64,000 nt of DNA from Streptomyces longisporoflavus (lineage in GTDB: Bacteria; Actinomycetota; Actinomycetes; Streptomycetales; Streptomycetaceae), in assembly GCF_014649775.1 (NCBI RefSeq), contig NZ_BMTR01000002.1, positions 62,001-126,000 on the forward strand, written 5' to 3'. The notes below the pieces were generated by a model, which did not search any database, had not been told where the DNA came from, and was given only the letters and a program-made list of their open reading frames with translations. The position numbers were made by a program, and so were the translations under genes. Positions 33,942 to 41,323 of the stretch are shown in pieces (within the stretch, counting starts at the first letter, position 1; every line of letters begins with the position of its first letter).

Positions 33942-33994
33942 CATAGTGCAGATTCACTAGAACTCGACTGATGCTCTCGCACTATGAGGTAGTG
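33942..33994. promoter_or_regulatory. CATAGTGC / GCACTATG inverted repeats upstream of the STAS operon
   Basis: CATAGTGC (33942-33949) and its exact complement GCACTATG (33979-33986). Each starts its own smaller inverted repeat: TAGTG-N6-CACTA at 33944-33959 and CACTA-N5-TAGTG at 33980-33994. AT-rich for this DNA and overlapping the likely -10 region. Confidence 0.5.
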
Positions 33995-34095
33995 ATGCAG
34001 CAGCTGACAACGAGGGGCCTCACCGCTGGAAGGACGCAGGGGACCGCGCTGAGCCGGTGGGCGGCGCATCCCGGCCCGGGGAGGTGCGGGACGCT

Positions 34096-34521
34096 GTGAT
34101 CGTCTACCCCTTCACGGCGGATACCGTCGTTCATTCGGGCATCGCCCGGGTAACCCTGGCCGGTGAACTCGACATGGACACCTCCCGCCGAGTCCGGGAC
34201 GCGGTGGCGAGTTGCCTGGCGACGCGGCCGACGAGTCTCTGCCTCGATCTGACCGGTATCTCCTTCTGCGACTGCGCGGGCCTGAGCACCCTCCTCACGG
34301 CACGGATCACCGCTCTGGAAGCAGGCGCGGATTTTCTCGTCGAGGGTCTCGGAACGCCGGTGGCGCGGCTGCTCTCCCTGATCGGGGCCGACAGCGTCTT
34401 CACCGGGAGGCAGACGCCCGCGAGCGCGGGGTCGGCTCACCGCGGAACAGAAACGGCCGCAACTCGCCGCGATACGGCCGCGGCCACCGCCACGTCGCGG
34501 GTCCGGGACCTTCTGACATGA
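34096..34521 (+). CDS. STAS domain protein (anti-sigma factor antagonist-like) with altered phospho-site
   Basis: 141 residues; STAS fold over about 5-105 (RVTLAGELDMDTSRRVRDAV, LDLTGISFCDCAGLSTLLTA) and a Thr/Ala-rich tail. In SpoIIAA/RsbV the loop reads D-S-S-G and the serine is phosphorylated by an anti-sigma kinase; here it reads D-C-A-G, so neither serine is present. The protein is therefore either always active or regulated differently. GTG start with GGGGAGG upstream. It is the first gene of a signalling operon with a response regulator, a PAS kinase and a lone receiver. Confidence 0.82.
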   Translation: MIVYPFTADTVVHSGIARVTLAGELDMDTSRRVRDAVASCLATRPTSLCLDLTGISFCDCAGLSTLLTARITALEAGADFLVEGLGTPVARLLSLIGADSVFTGRQTPASAGSAHRGTETAATRRDTAAATATSRVRDLLT

Positions 34522-34553
34522 TCGTGCGGTCTGCCACCTGCAAGGAAGCATCG

Positions 34554-35210
34554 ATGCCTGCATCCTCCCCGCACAGCCGCCCCATCAGAGTCCTGTTGGT
34601 GGAGGACCACGACATGGTGGCCGAGGCCATACGCCTCGCCCTGGAGCGCTCACCCGACCTCCAGATCGTGGGGCACGCGATGTCAGTGGCGTCGGCATTG
34701 GCGGACGCGAAGCGATACGAGCCTGATGTCGTACTGATGGACAGACGTCTGCCGGACGGTGACGGGATCACTGTCATCTCCGATCTGCTGGCACTCCTGC
34801 CGGACGTACGCGTACTGGTCCTGGCGGGCGAAGGGAACGGGGCGGTGGAGGCACGCGTCGCGGAGGCAGGCGGTGCCGGCCTGATCCTCAAAGCCCGCGG
34901 ACTGCGCGAACTGGAGGACGCCGTTCGTCAAGTGGCAGCGGGCGAGCTGGTGTTCAGCCCGGACCTGCTGGGCGACGTACTGGGACAGCTGACCGGCAGG
35001 GCGCCCGGCCTCGGCGCGAACCTGACTCCGCGAGAACGGCAGGCTCTGCAACTACTGGGGCAGGGACGCACCACCACGGAGATCAGCGATCAGCTGGGAA
35101 TCGCTCTCAACACAGGGCGCAACCACGTACAGCGGGTGCTGGAAAAGCTGGGAGCACGTTCGCAACTGGAAGCCGTGACGATCGCGCGACGTGAAGGACT
35201 CCTCACGTGA
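34554..35210 (+). CDS. NarL/LuxR-type response regulator
   Basis: 218 residues: receiver domain (about 10-130) with phosphoacceptor D63 in VVLMDRRLPDGDG, and C-terminal LuxR HTH (about 150-210) with LTPRERQALQLLGQGRTTTE and NTGRNHVQRVLEKLG. The switch-lysine region reads LILKARG. ATG chosen for AAGGA 7 nt upstream; an in-frame ATG 36 bp earlier overlaps the STAS stop as ATGA, so coupling from that codon is a real alternative. Its stop overlaps the kinase start by four bases. Confidence 0.88.
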   Translation: MPASSPHSRPIRVLLVEDHDMVAEAIRLALERSPDLQIVGHAMSVASALADAKRYEPDVVLMDRRLPDGDGITVISDLLALLPDVRVLVLAGEGNGAVEARVAEAGGAGLILKARGLRELEDAVRQVAAGELVFSPDLLGDVLGQLTGRAPGLGANLTPRERQALQLLGQGRTTTEISDQLGIALNTGRNHVQRVLEKLGARSQLEAVTIARREGLLT

Positions 35211-36307
35211 CGCAGGAGTCGACGCGCAAACAAGCGGCACCGATGTCGGAAGCGGCCTTCACCCTGCTGGTTCAGGGAGTGCTCGACTATGGCATCTTCA
35301 TGCTCGACCCCCAGGGCCACATCATCAGCTGGAACGCCGGCGCGGAGCGGATCAAGGGATACCGGGCCGAGGACATCGTCGGACAGCACTTCTCTGTCTT
35401 CTACCCGCCTGAGGACCAGGCTTCCGGCAAGCCGCAGTGGGAGCTCGAGACCGCCGTGGCCGAAGGCCGACTAGAGGACGAGGGCTGGCGCGTCCGCAAG
35501 GACGGATCCCGGTTCTGGGCGAACGTGGTCATCACCGCCCTGTGGGACGAGAAAGGAGTGCTGCGCGGATTCGGCAAGGTCACCCGCGACATGTCCGAAC
35601 GGCGGGCAGCTCAGCACGCCCTCAGCGAGCGGCGGCGGTTGTTCGATCACTTGGTCCAGGCGCAGGAGACGGAACGACGCCGCATCGCGTGGGATGTCCA
35701 CGACGACTCCATCCAGGCCATGGTCGCTGTCGCGATGCGGCTGGAATTGCTGGCGGACCGCGTGCCCGAGTCGTACACCGCGGAACTGCACCGCCTTGAC
35801 GCATCGGTGCGCGAGGCCATCGACCGCCTCCGCAGTCTGACCTTCCGGCTGCATCCGCCCGGCATCGACCGGCACGGCCTGATCGAAGGACTGGCCAGCC
35901 ACTTGGCCGATGTCGTGGGTTCCTCCTGGGGGATGGCTTACACATTCGAGCACCAACTGGACCGTGAACCCTCGCCCGAGACAGCCATCACCATCTTCCG
36001 TATCGCCCAAGAAGCTCTGCTGAACGTGCACAAGCACGCACGTGGAAGCAGGGTCGACGTCCGTGTCGCCTCGGCCGACGGAGGCATCGTGACGCGTGTC
36101 GTGGACGACGGAACCGGCGAACCGATGCCCCAGGACGGTGCCCGCGATCACTTCGGGGTCATCGAGATGCGGGAGCGAGCCGAAACGGCAGGCGGCTGGT
36201 GGTCCATGCACAGCCGGCCCGGAACGGGCACGACAGTCGAGTTCTGGCTGCCGAACCCGCGTCCCGTCCCGGCAACGACACCTGAACCGGCGAAGGACGC
36301 GCCGTGA
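35207..36307 (+). CDS. Cytoplasmic PAS-domain sensor histidine kinase
   Basis: 366 residues, no membrane helix. One PAS domain (about 15-130: GVLDYGIFMLDPQGHIISWN, GYRAEDIVGQHFSVFYPPED, RFWANVVITALWDEKG), then HisKA_3 with phosphoacceptor H165 in RRIAWDVHDDSIQAM, and an ATPase domain (QEALLNVHKHARG, VVDDGTGEPM). PAS domains of this type bind haem, flavin or small ligands. GTG start within the preceding stop, and its own stop overlaps the next receiver gene, so all are made together. Likely partner of both response regulators. Confidence 0.9.
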   Translation: MTQESTRKQAAPMSEAAFTLLVQGVLDYGIFMLDPQGHIISWNAGAERIKGYRAEDIVGQHFSVFYPPEDQASGKPQWELETAVAEGRLEDEGWRVRKDGSRFWANVVITALWDEKGVLRGFGKVTRDMSERRAAQHALSERRRLFDHLVQAQETERRRIAWDVHDDSIQAMVAVAMRLELLADRVPESYTAELHRLDASVREAIDRLRSLTFRLHPPGIDRHGLIEGLASHLADVVGSSWGMAYTFEHQLDREPSPETAITIFRIAQEALLNVHKHARGSRVDVRVASADGGIVTRVVDDGTGEPMPQDGARDHFGVIEMRERAETAGGWWSMHSRPGTGTTVEFWLPNPRPVPATTPEPAKDAP

Positions 36308-36699
36308 CCGCGACGGCCGGCCGACCTGGTCCCCCGCTCAGCGTGCTCCTGTGCGACGACAACGCCATGCTCCTGGAAGTCCTGAGCGAGGTCGTGCAGG
36401 CACAACCCGATCTGGAGGTCGTGGGCACCGCGTGCAATGGCGAGCAAGCGCTGCGACTCGCATACCGGCGGCAACCGGATCTCGTGGTCCTGGATGTCCG
36501 CTTCCCCGGTGGCGGACCCAGCGTTGCCAGGGAGATCGCACAATGTTCACCGGGCAGCCGGATCGTGGCGTTTTCCGCCTATGACGACAAGGGCTCCATA
36601 GAGCAGATGAAGAACGCCGGCGTTTTTGAGTACGTACTTAAAGGCGCCAGCAATCGGGAGCTTTTCGCGGCACTGCGCCGGGCGGCAGCGACCCGGTGA
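36304..36699 (+). CDS. Single-domain response regulator (receiver only)
   Basis: 131 residues consisting only of a receiver: acidic pair CDDN at 17-20, phosphoacceptor D64 in VVLDVRFPGGG, switch residue in AFSAYDD and lysine in YVLKGAS. No DNA-binding or enzymatic output domain follows, so it may act by protein contact (CheY-like) or as a phosphate sink for the PAS kinase. GTG start overlaps the kinase stop (GTGA). Last gene of the four-gene operon. Confidence 0.88.
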   Translation: MTATAGRPGPPLSVLLCDDNAMLLEVLSEVVQAQPDLEVVGTACNGEQALRLAYRRQPDLVVLDVRFPGGGPSVAREIAQCSPGSRIVAFSAYDDKGSIEQMKNAGVFEYVLKGASNRELFAALRRAAATR

Positions 36700-37171
36700 G
36701 GACCGGCTCAGACCGATACGGTGCGGCCCCTCACGGAGTCTTGCCTCGCGCACCTCTATTGCTTGGAGCGGGGCGGGAGTGCGGCGCATTCGCTCCGTAC
36801 TCCCCCACTCCCTGCTCTACTACTCTTTGCCCCCTCGGTCCTGGCCCAGATCGCAAAGCCGAGGCATGATCTGCACTTCTCGCCCGCCCCTGATCCCGAC
36901 TTGCCGGGCATCGCGCGCTTGCGGGCACCGCACACGACCAGCCGGCGAGGTGAACAGACCATGGGGGAAGCAGGGAGCGGGAAGTCCGCGCCCCTATACT
37001 GCCTGCAATTGGACTCCTTCCGTCGGCACTTGGGCGGCTTATAACATGGGTCCGTGGCGGGTCGCCCTGCCACGGCTGGCCCCCATTGCGGCATCATTGC
37101 GGCGTCGGGCAGGGTTTCGGGGGTAGTCGGCCCGTGTGAAGCCGGGCTGCCAGGGAAGCAAGGCGGACTGT
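36700..37171. other. Intergenic region after the signalling operon
   Basis: About 470 bp without a convincing gene. It contains a possible terminator hairpin and two -10-like hexamers, TATACT (36995-37000) and TATAAC (37040-37045), without clear -35 partners. These could drive the following ATPase gene. Confidence 0.5.
36775..36804 (+). terminator. Possible terminator hairpin
   Basis: GGGAGTGCGG (36775-36784) pairs with CCGTACTCCC (36795-36804) with a single G-U pair and a 10-nt loop, 75 bp past the receiver gene. Confidence 0.4.
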
Positions 37172-37633
37172 ATGGGCCGGACAGCGAGCGATGACGGACG
37201 ACCGTCGGTGCCGACGGCACCCCTGTCGGTTTCCCGGCTGTTCGAGGCAGGCCAGGGCATCGCGACCGCGCGGCATCTGGCCCGCGACTTCCTGGCAGAC
37301 GTACGATCCGTGCACGGGCTTCCCGTGTCCCCGTCGGCCGTGAACACGGCAGAGCTGGTGGTCAGCGAACTGGTGACCAACGCCCGCAAGTACGCGCCCG
37401 GGCCGTACCTGCTCACCCTCGTGGTGGGGGACGGCACCATCGATATCACCGTGCAGGACGGCAACACCGACCTTCCGGCCCTTTCGGCGCAGGATCCGAG
37501 CCGCATCGGACAGCACGGTCTGGAGGTCGTGAAGGCGGTGTGCCGGAACTTCCAGGTGCACCGGGAACCGGCCGGTAAGCGCATCACCGCGACTCTCGGG
37601 CTGTCCGATGATCCGGCCGGGCCCCGGGCCTGA
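37172..37633 (+). CDS. ATP-binding protein, anti-sigma factor (RsbW-like) HATPase
   Basis: 153 residues, a stand-alone GHKL ATPase: N-box AELVVSELVTNARKYAPGPY near 67-86, G1 box VQDGNTDLP near 107 and G2 GQHGLEVVKAV near 125. Streptomycetes encode dozens of these; RsbW/SpoIIAB-type members phosphorylate STAS antagonists and bind sigma factors, while others have unknown partners. It follows the STAS operon but has its own gap of about 470 bp. ATG chosen for AAGG 8 nt upstream; a GTG 36 bp earlier is possible. Confidence 0.85.
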   Translation: MGRTASDDGRPSVPTAPLSVSRLFEAGQGIATARHLARDFLADVRSVHGLPVSPSAVNTAELVVSELVTNARKYAPGPYLLTLVVGDGTIDITVQDGNTDLPALSAQDPSRIGQHGLEVVKAVCRNFQVHREPAGKRITATLGLSDDPAGPRA

Positions 37634-37768
37634 TCGCCGGTAGCCGGCGGGTCGCGCGCAGGGCATGCGGCCGGGGCCTATGGCCGACCCCGCCCGGAGC
37701 GCCCCGCTGCTGTCACCGCGGAAGAAGCGTTCGGCACGAATTCCACCCGGACCGGGAGCGGAAAGGCC

Positions 37769-37800
37769 GGAAGGCGGGAAGACAGGAAGGCAGGAAGCTT
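37769..37800. repeat. 8-bp purine-rich tandem repeat
   Basis: Four GGAAGNNN units (GGAAGGCG, GGAAGACA, GGAAGGCA, GGAAGCTT) in the gap between the ATPase and the DUF6479-like gene. Non-coding as far as I can see. Confidence 0.7.
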
Positions 37801-37842
37801 CCACGCGACCGGATACAGCCGCTCCCTGTAATGGATTCGGCT

Positions 37843-37867
37843 GGTAGGAGTCGGGGAGGCCGGGTAC
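37843..37867 (+). promoter_or_regulatory. Possible SigB-type promoter for a leaderless transcript
   Basis: GGGTAC at 37862-37867 fits the -10 of streptomycete SigB-family promoters and lies only 9 nt before the ATG, with GGTAG about 16 bp upstream as a weak -35. No Shine-Dalgarno is seen at the start codon, which fits leaderless initiation. Confidence 0.4.
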
Positions 37868-37876
37868 AACACTTGT

Positions 37877-38236
37877 ATGAAATCCATGCAGTGGGAAATG
37901 GCCGCATCGTCCGGCACGGCGTTGCTCATGTGGATCGTCGGCCTGGTCGTGGTCGGGGTTCTTCTGGCCGCCTTTTTCTGGGGGCGTCGAGTTCGTTCGC
38001 GTGAACCCGCACCGCCGACGCCCGAAGAGCAGCCGCACATGCCCGAGGGCGGCCCGGTAAAGGAAATTCAGGAGTTTCGGGAGCCGAACGAAGTCCCTCG
38101 CGACGGCAGTCGACTGACGCCGACCGAACTCGGAGACGGGTACGGCTCCCCGAGCACGCACCGCAGCCCTTCGCAGGACCCGGAAGACCACAAGAAGCCG
38201 GGCGGCGGCAGCTTCGGCAGCGGCGGCCTCGGCTGA
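37877..38236 (+). CDS. Small single-pass membrane protein, DUF6479-like
   Basis: 119 residues: one N-terminal helix (about 15-35, ALLMWIVGLVVVGVLLAAFF) with a basic stop-transfer (WGRRVRSR), then a hydrophilic Pro/Glu-rich tail ending GGGSFGSGGLG. The layout and the EFREPNEVPRDGSRLTPTEL segment match DUF6479 proteins of Streptomyces as I recall them. Function unknown; the tail would face the cytoplasm. No ribosome-binding site is visible and a GGGTAC -10-like element is 9 nt from the ATG, so it may be stress-induced and leaderless. A terminator hairpin follows. Confidence 0.78.
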   Translation: MKSMQWEMAASSGTALLMWIVGLVVVGVLLAAFFWGRRVRSREPAPPTPEEQPHMPEGGPVKEIQEFREPNEVPRDGSRLTPTELGDGYGSPSTHRSPSQDPEDHKKPGGGSFGSGGLG

Positions 38237-38290
38237 CCGGCAAGCCTCCCGGAGGGGCGGGAGCGCGGGCTCGCACGGGTCCGGCACATC

Positions 38291-38314
38291 GGGCGGCGCC
38301 TCTCGGCGCCGCCC
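38291..38314. terminator. Terminator, 10-bp perfect stem with 4-nt loop
   Basis: GGGCGGCGCC, TCTC, GGCGCCGCCC. It lies between the convergent DUF6479-like and VOC genes and can serve both. Confidence 0.85.
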
Positions 38315-38334
38315 GCAGGCAGGCAGGCAGGCAG
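38315..38334. repeat. Tetranucleotide repeat (CAGG)n
   Basis: Five tandem GCAG units directly after the terminator stem; non-coding. Confidence 0.8.
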
Positions 38335-38362
38335 CCGGGATGATGGCCCGGGCCTGCTCGGC

Positions 38363-38746
38363 TCAGTGCAGGCAGAAGCAGAACGGGTGACCGGCCGGGT
38401 CCGCGTAGATCCGCCAGTTGGCCTCCGGGTTGAGTTGGTCGGTGCGCTCAAGCACCGTGGCGCCGAGACTGAGCGCCCGCTTCTCCTCCCCGTCGAGGTC
38501 GTCCACGTCGAAGTCCAGGTGCAGTTGCTGCGGGTGCTGCTGGCCGGGCCACTCGGGCGGGCGGTAGCCGTCGACCCGCTGGCAGGCCAGCGGCGTCCCC
38601 TCGAACCCGTGGACCTCGATCCAGTCGGAATCCCCGGGGTCCTCGACGACCCGGCCGCCGAGCAGATCGGCGTAGAACCGCGCAAGCCGTACCGGATCGG
38701 CGCAGTCCAGTGCGACCGCCTGCAGCTTTCGAATCACTTCCGACAC
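38363..38746 (-). CDS. VOC family protein
   Basis: 127 residues, glyoxalase-like two-module fold: KLQAVALDCADPVRLARFYA at the start, QLHLDFDVDDLDGEEKRALS in the middle and YADPAGHPFCFCLH at the end. The pattern matches the large group of actinobacterial glyoxalase-like proteins of unknown activity. GTG start (SEVIRKLQ) with AGAGAG closely upstream is preferred to an 81-bp longer frame. Convergent with the DUF6479-like gene. Confidence 0.85.
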   Translation of the reverse strand: MSEVIRKLQAVALDCADPVRLARFYADLLGGRVVEDPGDSDWIEVHGFEGTPLACQRVDGYRPPEWPGQQHPQQLHLDFDVDDLDGEEKRALSLGATVLERTDQLNPEANWRIYADPAGHPFCFCLH

Positions 38747-38892
38747 TCTTCTCTCTTGGGCCACTTTCGTGTCACTCCGTACGGTAGTCGTCGTACCCCT
38801 CTCCCCCGAGGGACAGTCACTCGTCATCGCCTGGCTCCGCCGAACGCCTCATGCCGTGGTCTGCCGCCGCGCTTTCGGGGCACTCCTGGAAC

Positions 38893-39918
38893 ATGCGTGA
38901 GAAGCGGCGGCTGCGGACGAGTGATGTCGACGGACCCGGAATCAGCCGCGTCCGTTCGGGACGAGGTTTTCGCTATACGGATGCCTCCGGCCGCCCCATC
39001 ACGGACCCGGCTCAGAAGCAGCGCCTGCGCGAGCTCGTCATCCCGCCGGCCTGGCAGGACGTCTGGATCTGTCCCTGGCCCAACGGACACCTGCAGGCCG
39101 TCGGCACCGACAAGGCGGGACGGCGCCAGTACCTGTATCACCCGCACTTTCGTGAGCGGCAGGAGACGGCCAAGCACGGGCACGTCCTGGAGGTCGCCGC
39201 CGCCCTGCCCGAGGTGCGCGCGCACGTGACGGAAGACCTCGGCCGCCGCGGCCTCAGCCGCGAACGCGTCCTCGCCTGCGCCACCCGCATGCTCGACCTC
39301 GGCTTCTTCCGTATCGGCAACGAGACATACCGGCGGGACAACGGCACCTACGGGCTGACCACCCTCCTGCGGGAGCATGTCTCCTGTCGGCGCGGCGAGG
39401 TCTGCCTCGCCTACCCGGCGAAGTACTCCAAGACACAGAACCGGACGCTCGTCGATCCGCCTGCCTGCAAGGTTCTGCGTGCCCTGCTGCGGCGGGGCGG
39501 CGCAGACCCGCGATTGTTCGCCTACTGGCAGAGCGGCAGCTGGCACGAACTGCACGCCGCCGAGCTCAACGACTACCTCCGTGCCCTTGCGGGCATGGAC
39601 ATCACGGCGAAGGACTTCCGGGTCTGGCACGCCACCGTCCTGGCGGCGGTCGCCCTCGCGGTGTCGGCACCGGTCGCCGACGAATCGAAGGCCGCACGCA
39701 AACGCGCCGTCACCCGGGCGACCCGCGAGGTCAGCGAGTACCTCGGCAACACCCCCGCGGTCTGCCGGGCCTCGTACATCAATCCCCGGGTCATCGAACT
39801 CTTCGGCGAGGGCCGTACGATCGCCGAAGACCTGGACCGCCTCGGCGACGGCGCCACCTACGGCCACCCGGCGACCCAGGGCCCCATCGAGGAGGCGGTA
39901 CTGCGGCTGCTGGCGTGA
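38893..39918 (+). CDS. DNA topoisomerase IB
   Basis: 341 residues, the compact poxvirus-like bacterial type IB enzyme that relaxes supercoils by a 3'-phosphotyrosyl intermediate. Catalytic residues appear in order: an arginine in RIGNETY, lysine in AKYSKTQNRTL, the arginine/histidine region KDFRVWHATV, and nucleophile Y295 in CRASYINPRVIELF. The N-terminal domain has VIPPAWQDVWICPWPNGHLQ. The internal ATG (MREKRRLRTSDV) fits the usual N-terminus; a frame 42 bp longer has no ribosome-binding site. The gene stands alone. Confidence 0.9.
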   Translation: MREKRRLRTSDVDGPGISRVRSGRGFRYTDASGRPITDPAQKQRLRELVIPPAWQDVWICPWPNGHLQAVGTDKAGRRQYLYHPHFRERQETAKHGHVLEVAAALPEVRAHVTEDLGRRGLSRERVLACATRMLDLGFFRIGNETYRRDNGTYGLTTLLREHVSCRRGEVCLAYPAKYSKTQNRTLVDPPACKVLRALLRRGGADPRLFAYWQSGSWHELHAAELNDYLRALAGMDITAKDFRVWHATVLAAVALAVSAPVADESKAARKRAVTRATREVSEYLGNTPAVCRASYINPRVIELFGEGRTIAEDLDRLGDGATYGHPATQGPIEEAVLRLLA

Positions 39919-40050
39919 GAGCACGCACGTAGCGCAAAGCGTGCCCTCGCCGGCGCACAACAGCCACCGCCCGCGCCCGCCCTGTTCCGTCGAGGCCTTG
40001 CCGCAGGGCGCCCGGTCGCGGAGTGCGCAGGGCTGTCGTAGAAAGGAAAA

Positions 40051-40248
40051 ATGAGCGAGGAGAAAGAGACATGGCACCCCGGAGAGATCGTGCCCGCCAG
40101 CGGGATCTACGAATGTGACTGCGGCGGAGAGCACCACTGGAGCACGGACGTGAAGACCCACCGCTTCCCGCCCCTGCCTTCGGGCTGCTCGGGCGAGTAC
40201 TGGGGGCTGCAGAAGCCGGCCCATCCCGACACCGACCTCGGCCGATAG
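40051..40248 (+). CDS. Small Cys/His-containing protein, zinc-ribbon-like
   Basis: 65 residues. The pattern PGEIVPASGIYECDCGGEHH, then HRFPPLPSGCSGEYWGL, resembles the small zinc-ribbon proteins that read 'G.Y.C..C......G..FP.CP.C'. Only three cysteines plus two histidines remain here, which could still bind one metal. GAAAGGAA is placed right before the ATG. It may be a regulator or a metal-binding accessory protein. No clear operon partner. Confidence 0.7.
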   Translation: MSEEKETWHPGEIVPASGIYECDCGGEHHWSTDVKTHRFPPLPSGCSGEYWGLQKPAHPDTDLGR

Positions 40249-40395
40249 CGGCCTCGCCGGCATCCGCCCCCGCGGCTGACCGCCTCGTCCTCCTCCCCGA
40301 ACGCGAACACCTCCTTCAGCGACTCTGATAGTTGTCGGTGACGGGCCGTGCCCCGGCCCGGCAGCAGTCGCGTTCGTTCGAGGAGGTAGTGCCAG

Positions 40396-41295
40396 GTGAG
40401 TTCCCCGCACGCGGTCGTGAGCGAAGAAGCCGGTGAGGTCCGCCGTTTCTGGTCCGGGCTCGGTCTGCCCGGTCTGATCGACGTCCACACCCATTTCATG
40501 CCCGAGCGTGTCCTGCACAAGGTCTGGGACTACTTCGACGCCAACGGGCCCCTGACGGGCGGTCTGGAGTGGCCGATCACCTACCGCAAGGAGGAGGCCG
40601 AGCGCATAGCACTGCTGCGGGGGTTCGGCGTGCGGGCCTTCACCTCCATGCTCTACCCGCACAAGCCCGGCATGGCCAGGTGGCTGAACGACTGGGCTGC
40701 CGACTTCGCCCGCCGCGCCCCCGACTGCTTGCACACCGCCACCCTCTACCCCGAACCCGGCGTGGAGACCTACGTCCGCCGGGCCCTCGAAGCCGGCGCC
40801 CGCGTGTTCAAAGCTCATGTGCAGGTGGGAGCGTACGACCCTGCTGACGAACGGCTGCGACAGACGTGGGGACTGCTGGCCGAGGCCGGCGTCCCCGTGG
40901 TGATGCACTGCGGCTCCGGGCCGGCGCCCGGCAAGCACACCGGCACCGAACCCATCGCCAGGGTGCTGGCACGCCACCCGAAACTGCGCCTCATCGTCGC
41001 GCACATGGGCATGCCGGAGTACGAGGAGTTCCTCGACCTCGCCGAACGGTACGACCAGGTACGCCTGGACACCACGATGGCGTTCACCGACTTCAGCGAA
41101 GACTTCATGCCCTTTCCCCGCCGGGCTCTGCCCCGCCTCGCCGACCTCGGGGAGCGCATTCTGCTCGGGACCGACTTCCCGAATATCCCTTATCCCTACC
41201 TGCACCAGCTCCAGGTCCTGGAACGGCTGGGTCTCGGGCCGGCGTGGCTGCGTGCCGTGTGCCACGACAACGCGGCGGACCTGTTCAGCCTCTGA
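40396..41295 (+). CDS. Amidohydrolase family protein
   Basis: 299 residues, TIM-barrel metal-dependent hydrolase of the amidohydrolase-2 type. The DxHxH metal motif is in LIDVHTHFMPE (D29, H31, H33), a histidine in VVMHCGSGPAPG, another in LIVAHMGMPEYEE and the catalytic aspartate in LLGTDFPNIPYP. Relatives decarboxylate or hydrolyse aromatic and lactone substrates. GTG start with GAGGAGGT upstream. It ends 28 bp from the convergent GH1 gene. Confidence 0.87.
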   Translation: MSSPHAVVSEEAGEVRRFWSGLGLPGLIDVHTHFMPERVLHKVWDYFDANGPLTGGLEWPITYRKEEAERIALLRGFGVRAFTSMLYPHKPGMARWLNDWAADFARRAPDCLHTATLYPEPGVETYVRRALEAGARVFKAHVQVGAYDPADERLRQTWGLLAEAGVPVVMHCGSGPAPGKHTGTEPIARVLARHPKLRLIVAHMGMPEYEEFLDLAERYDQVRLDTTMAFTDFSEDFMPFPRRALPRLADLGERILLGTDFPNIPYPYLHQLQVLERLGLGPAWLRAVCHDNAADLFSL

Positions 41296-41323
41296 GGGGC
41301 GGTGGCAGTCCGTCAGTCCGCCG

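Larger units (their letters stand above)
33706..34095. other. Divergent control region between lipase and STAS operon
   Basis: 390 bp without a gene. It holds a TetR-like palindrome near the lipase end and an inverted CATAGTGC pair plus a TTGACT -35-like hexamer (33930-33935) near the STAS end. In between is GC-rich DNA with nothing I can name. Confidence 0.55.

Noticed and set aside
38315..38334. (CAGG)n as a phase-variation switch
   Set aside because: It lies outside coding sequence, after a terminator and between convergent genes, so slippage would not alter a protein or promoter.
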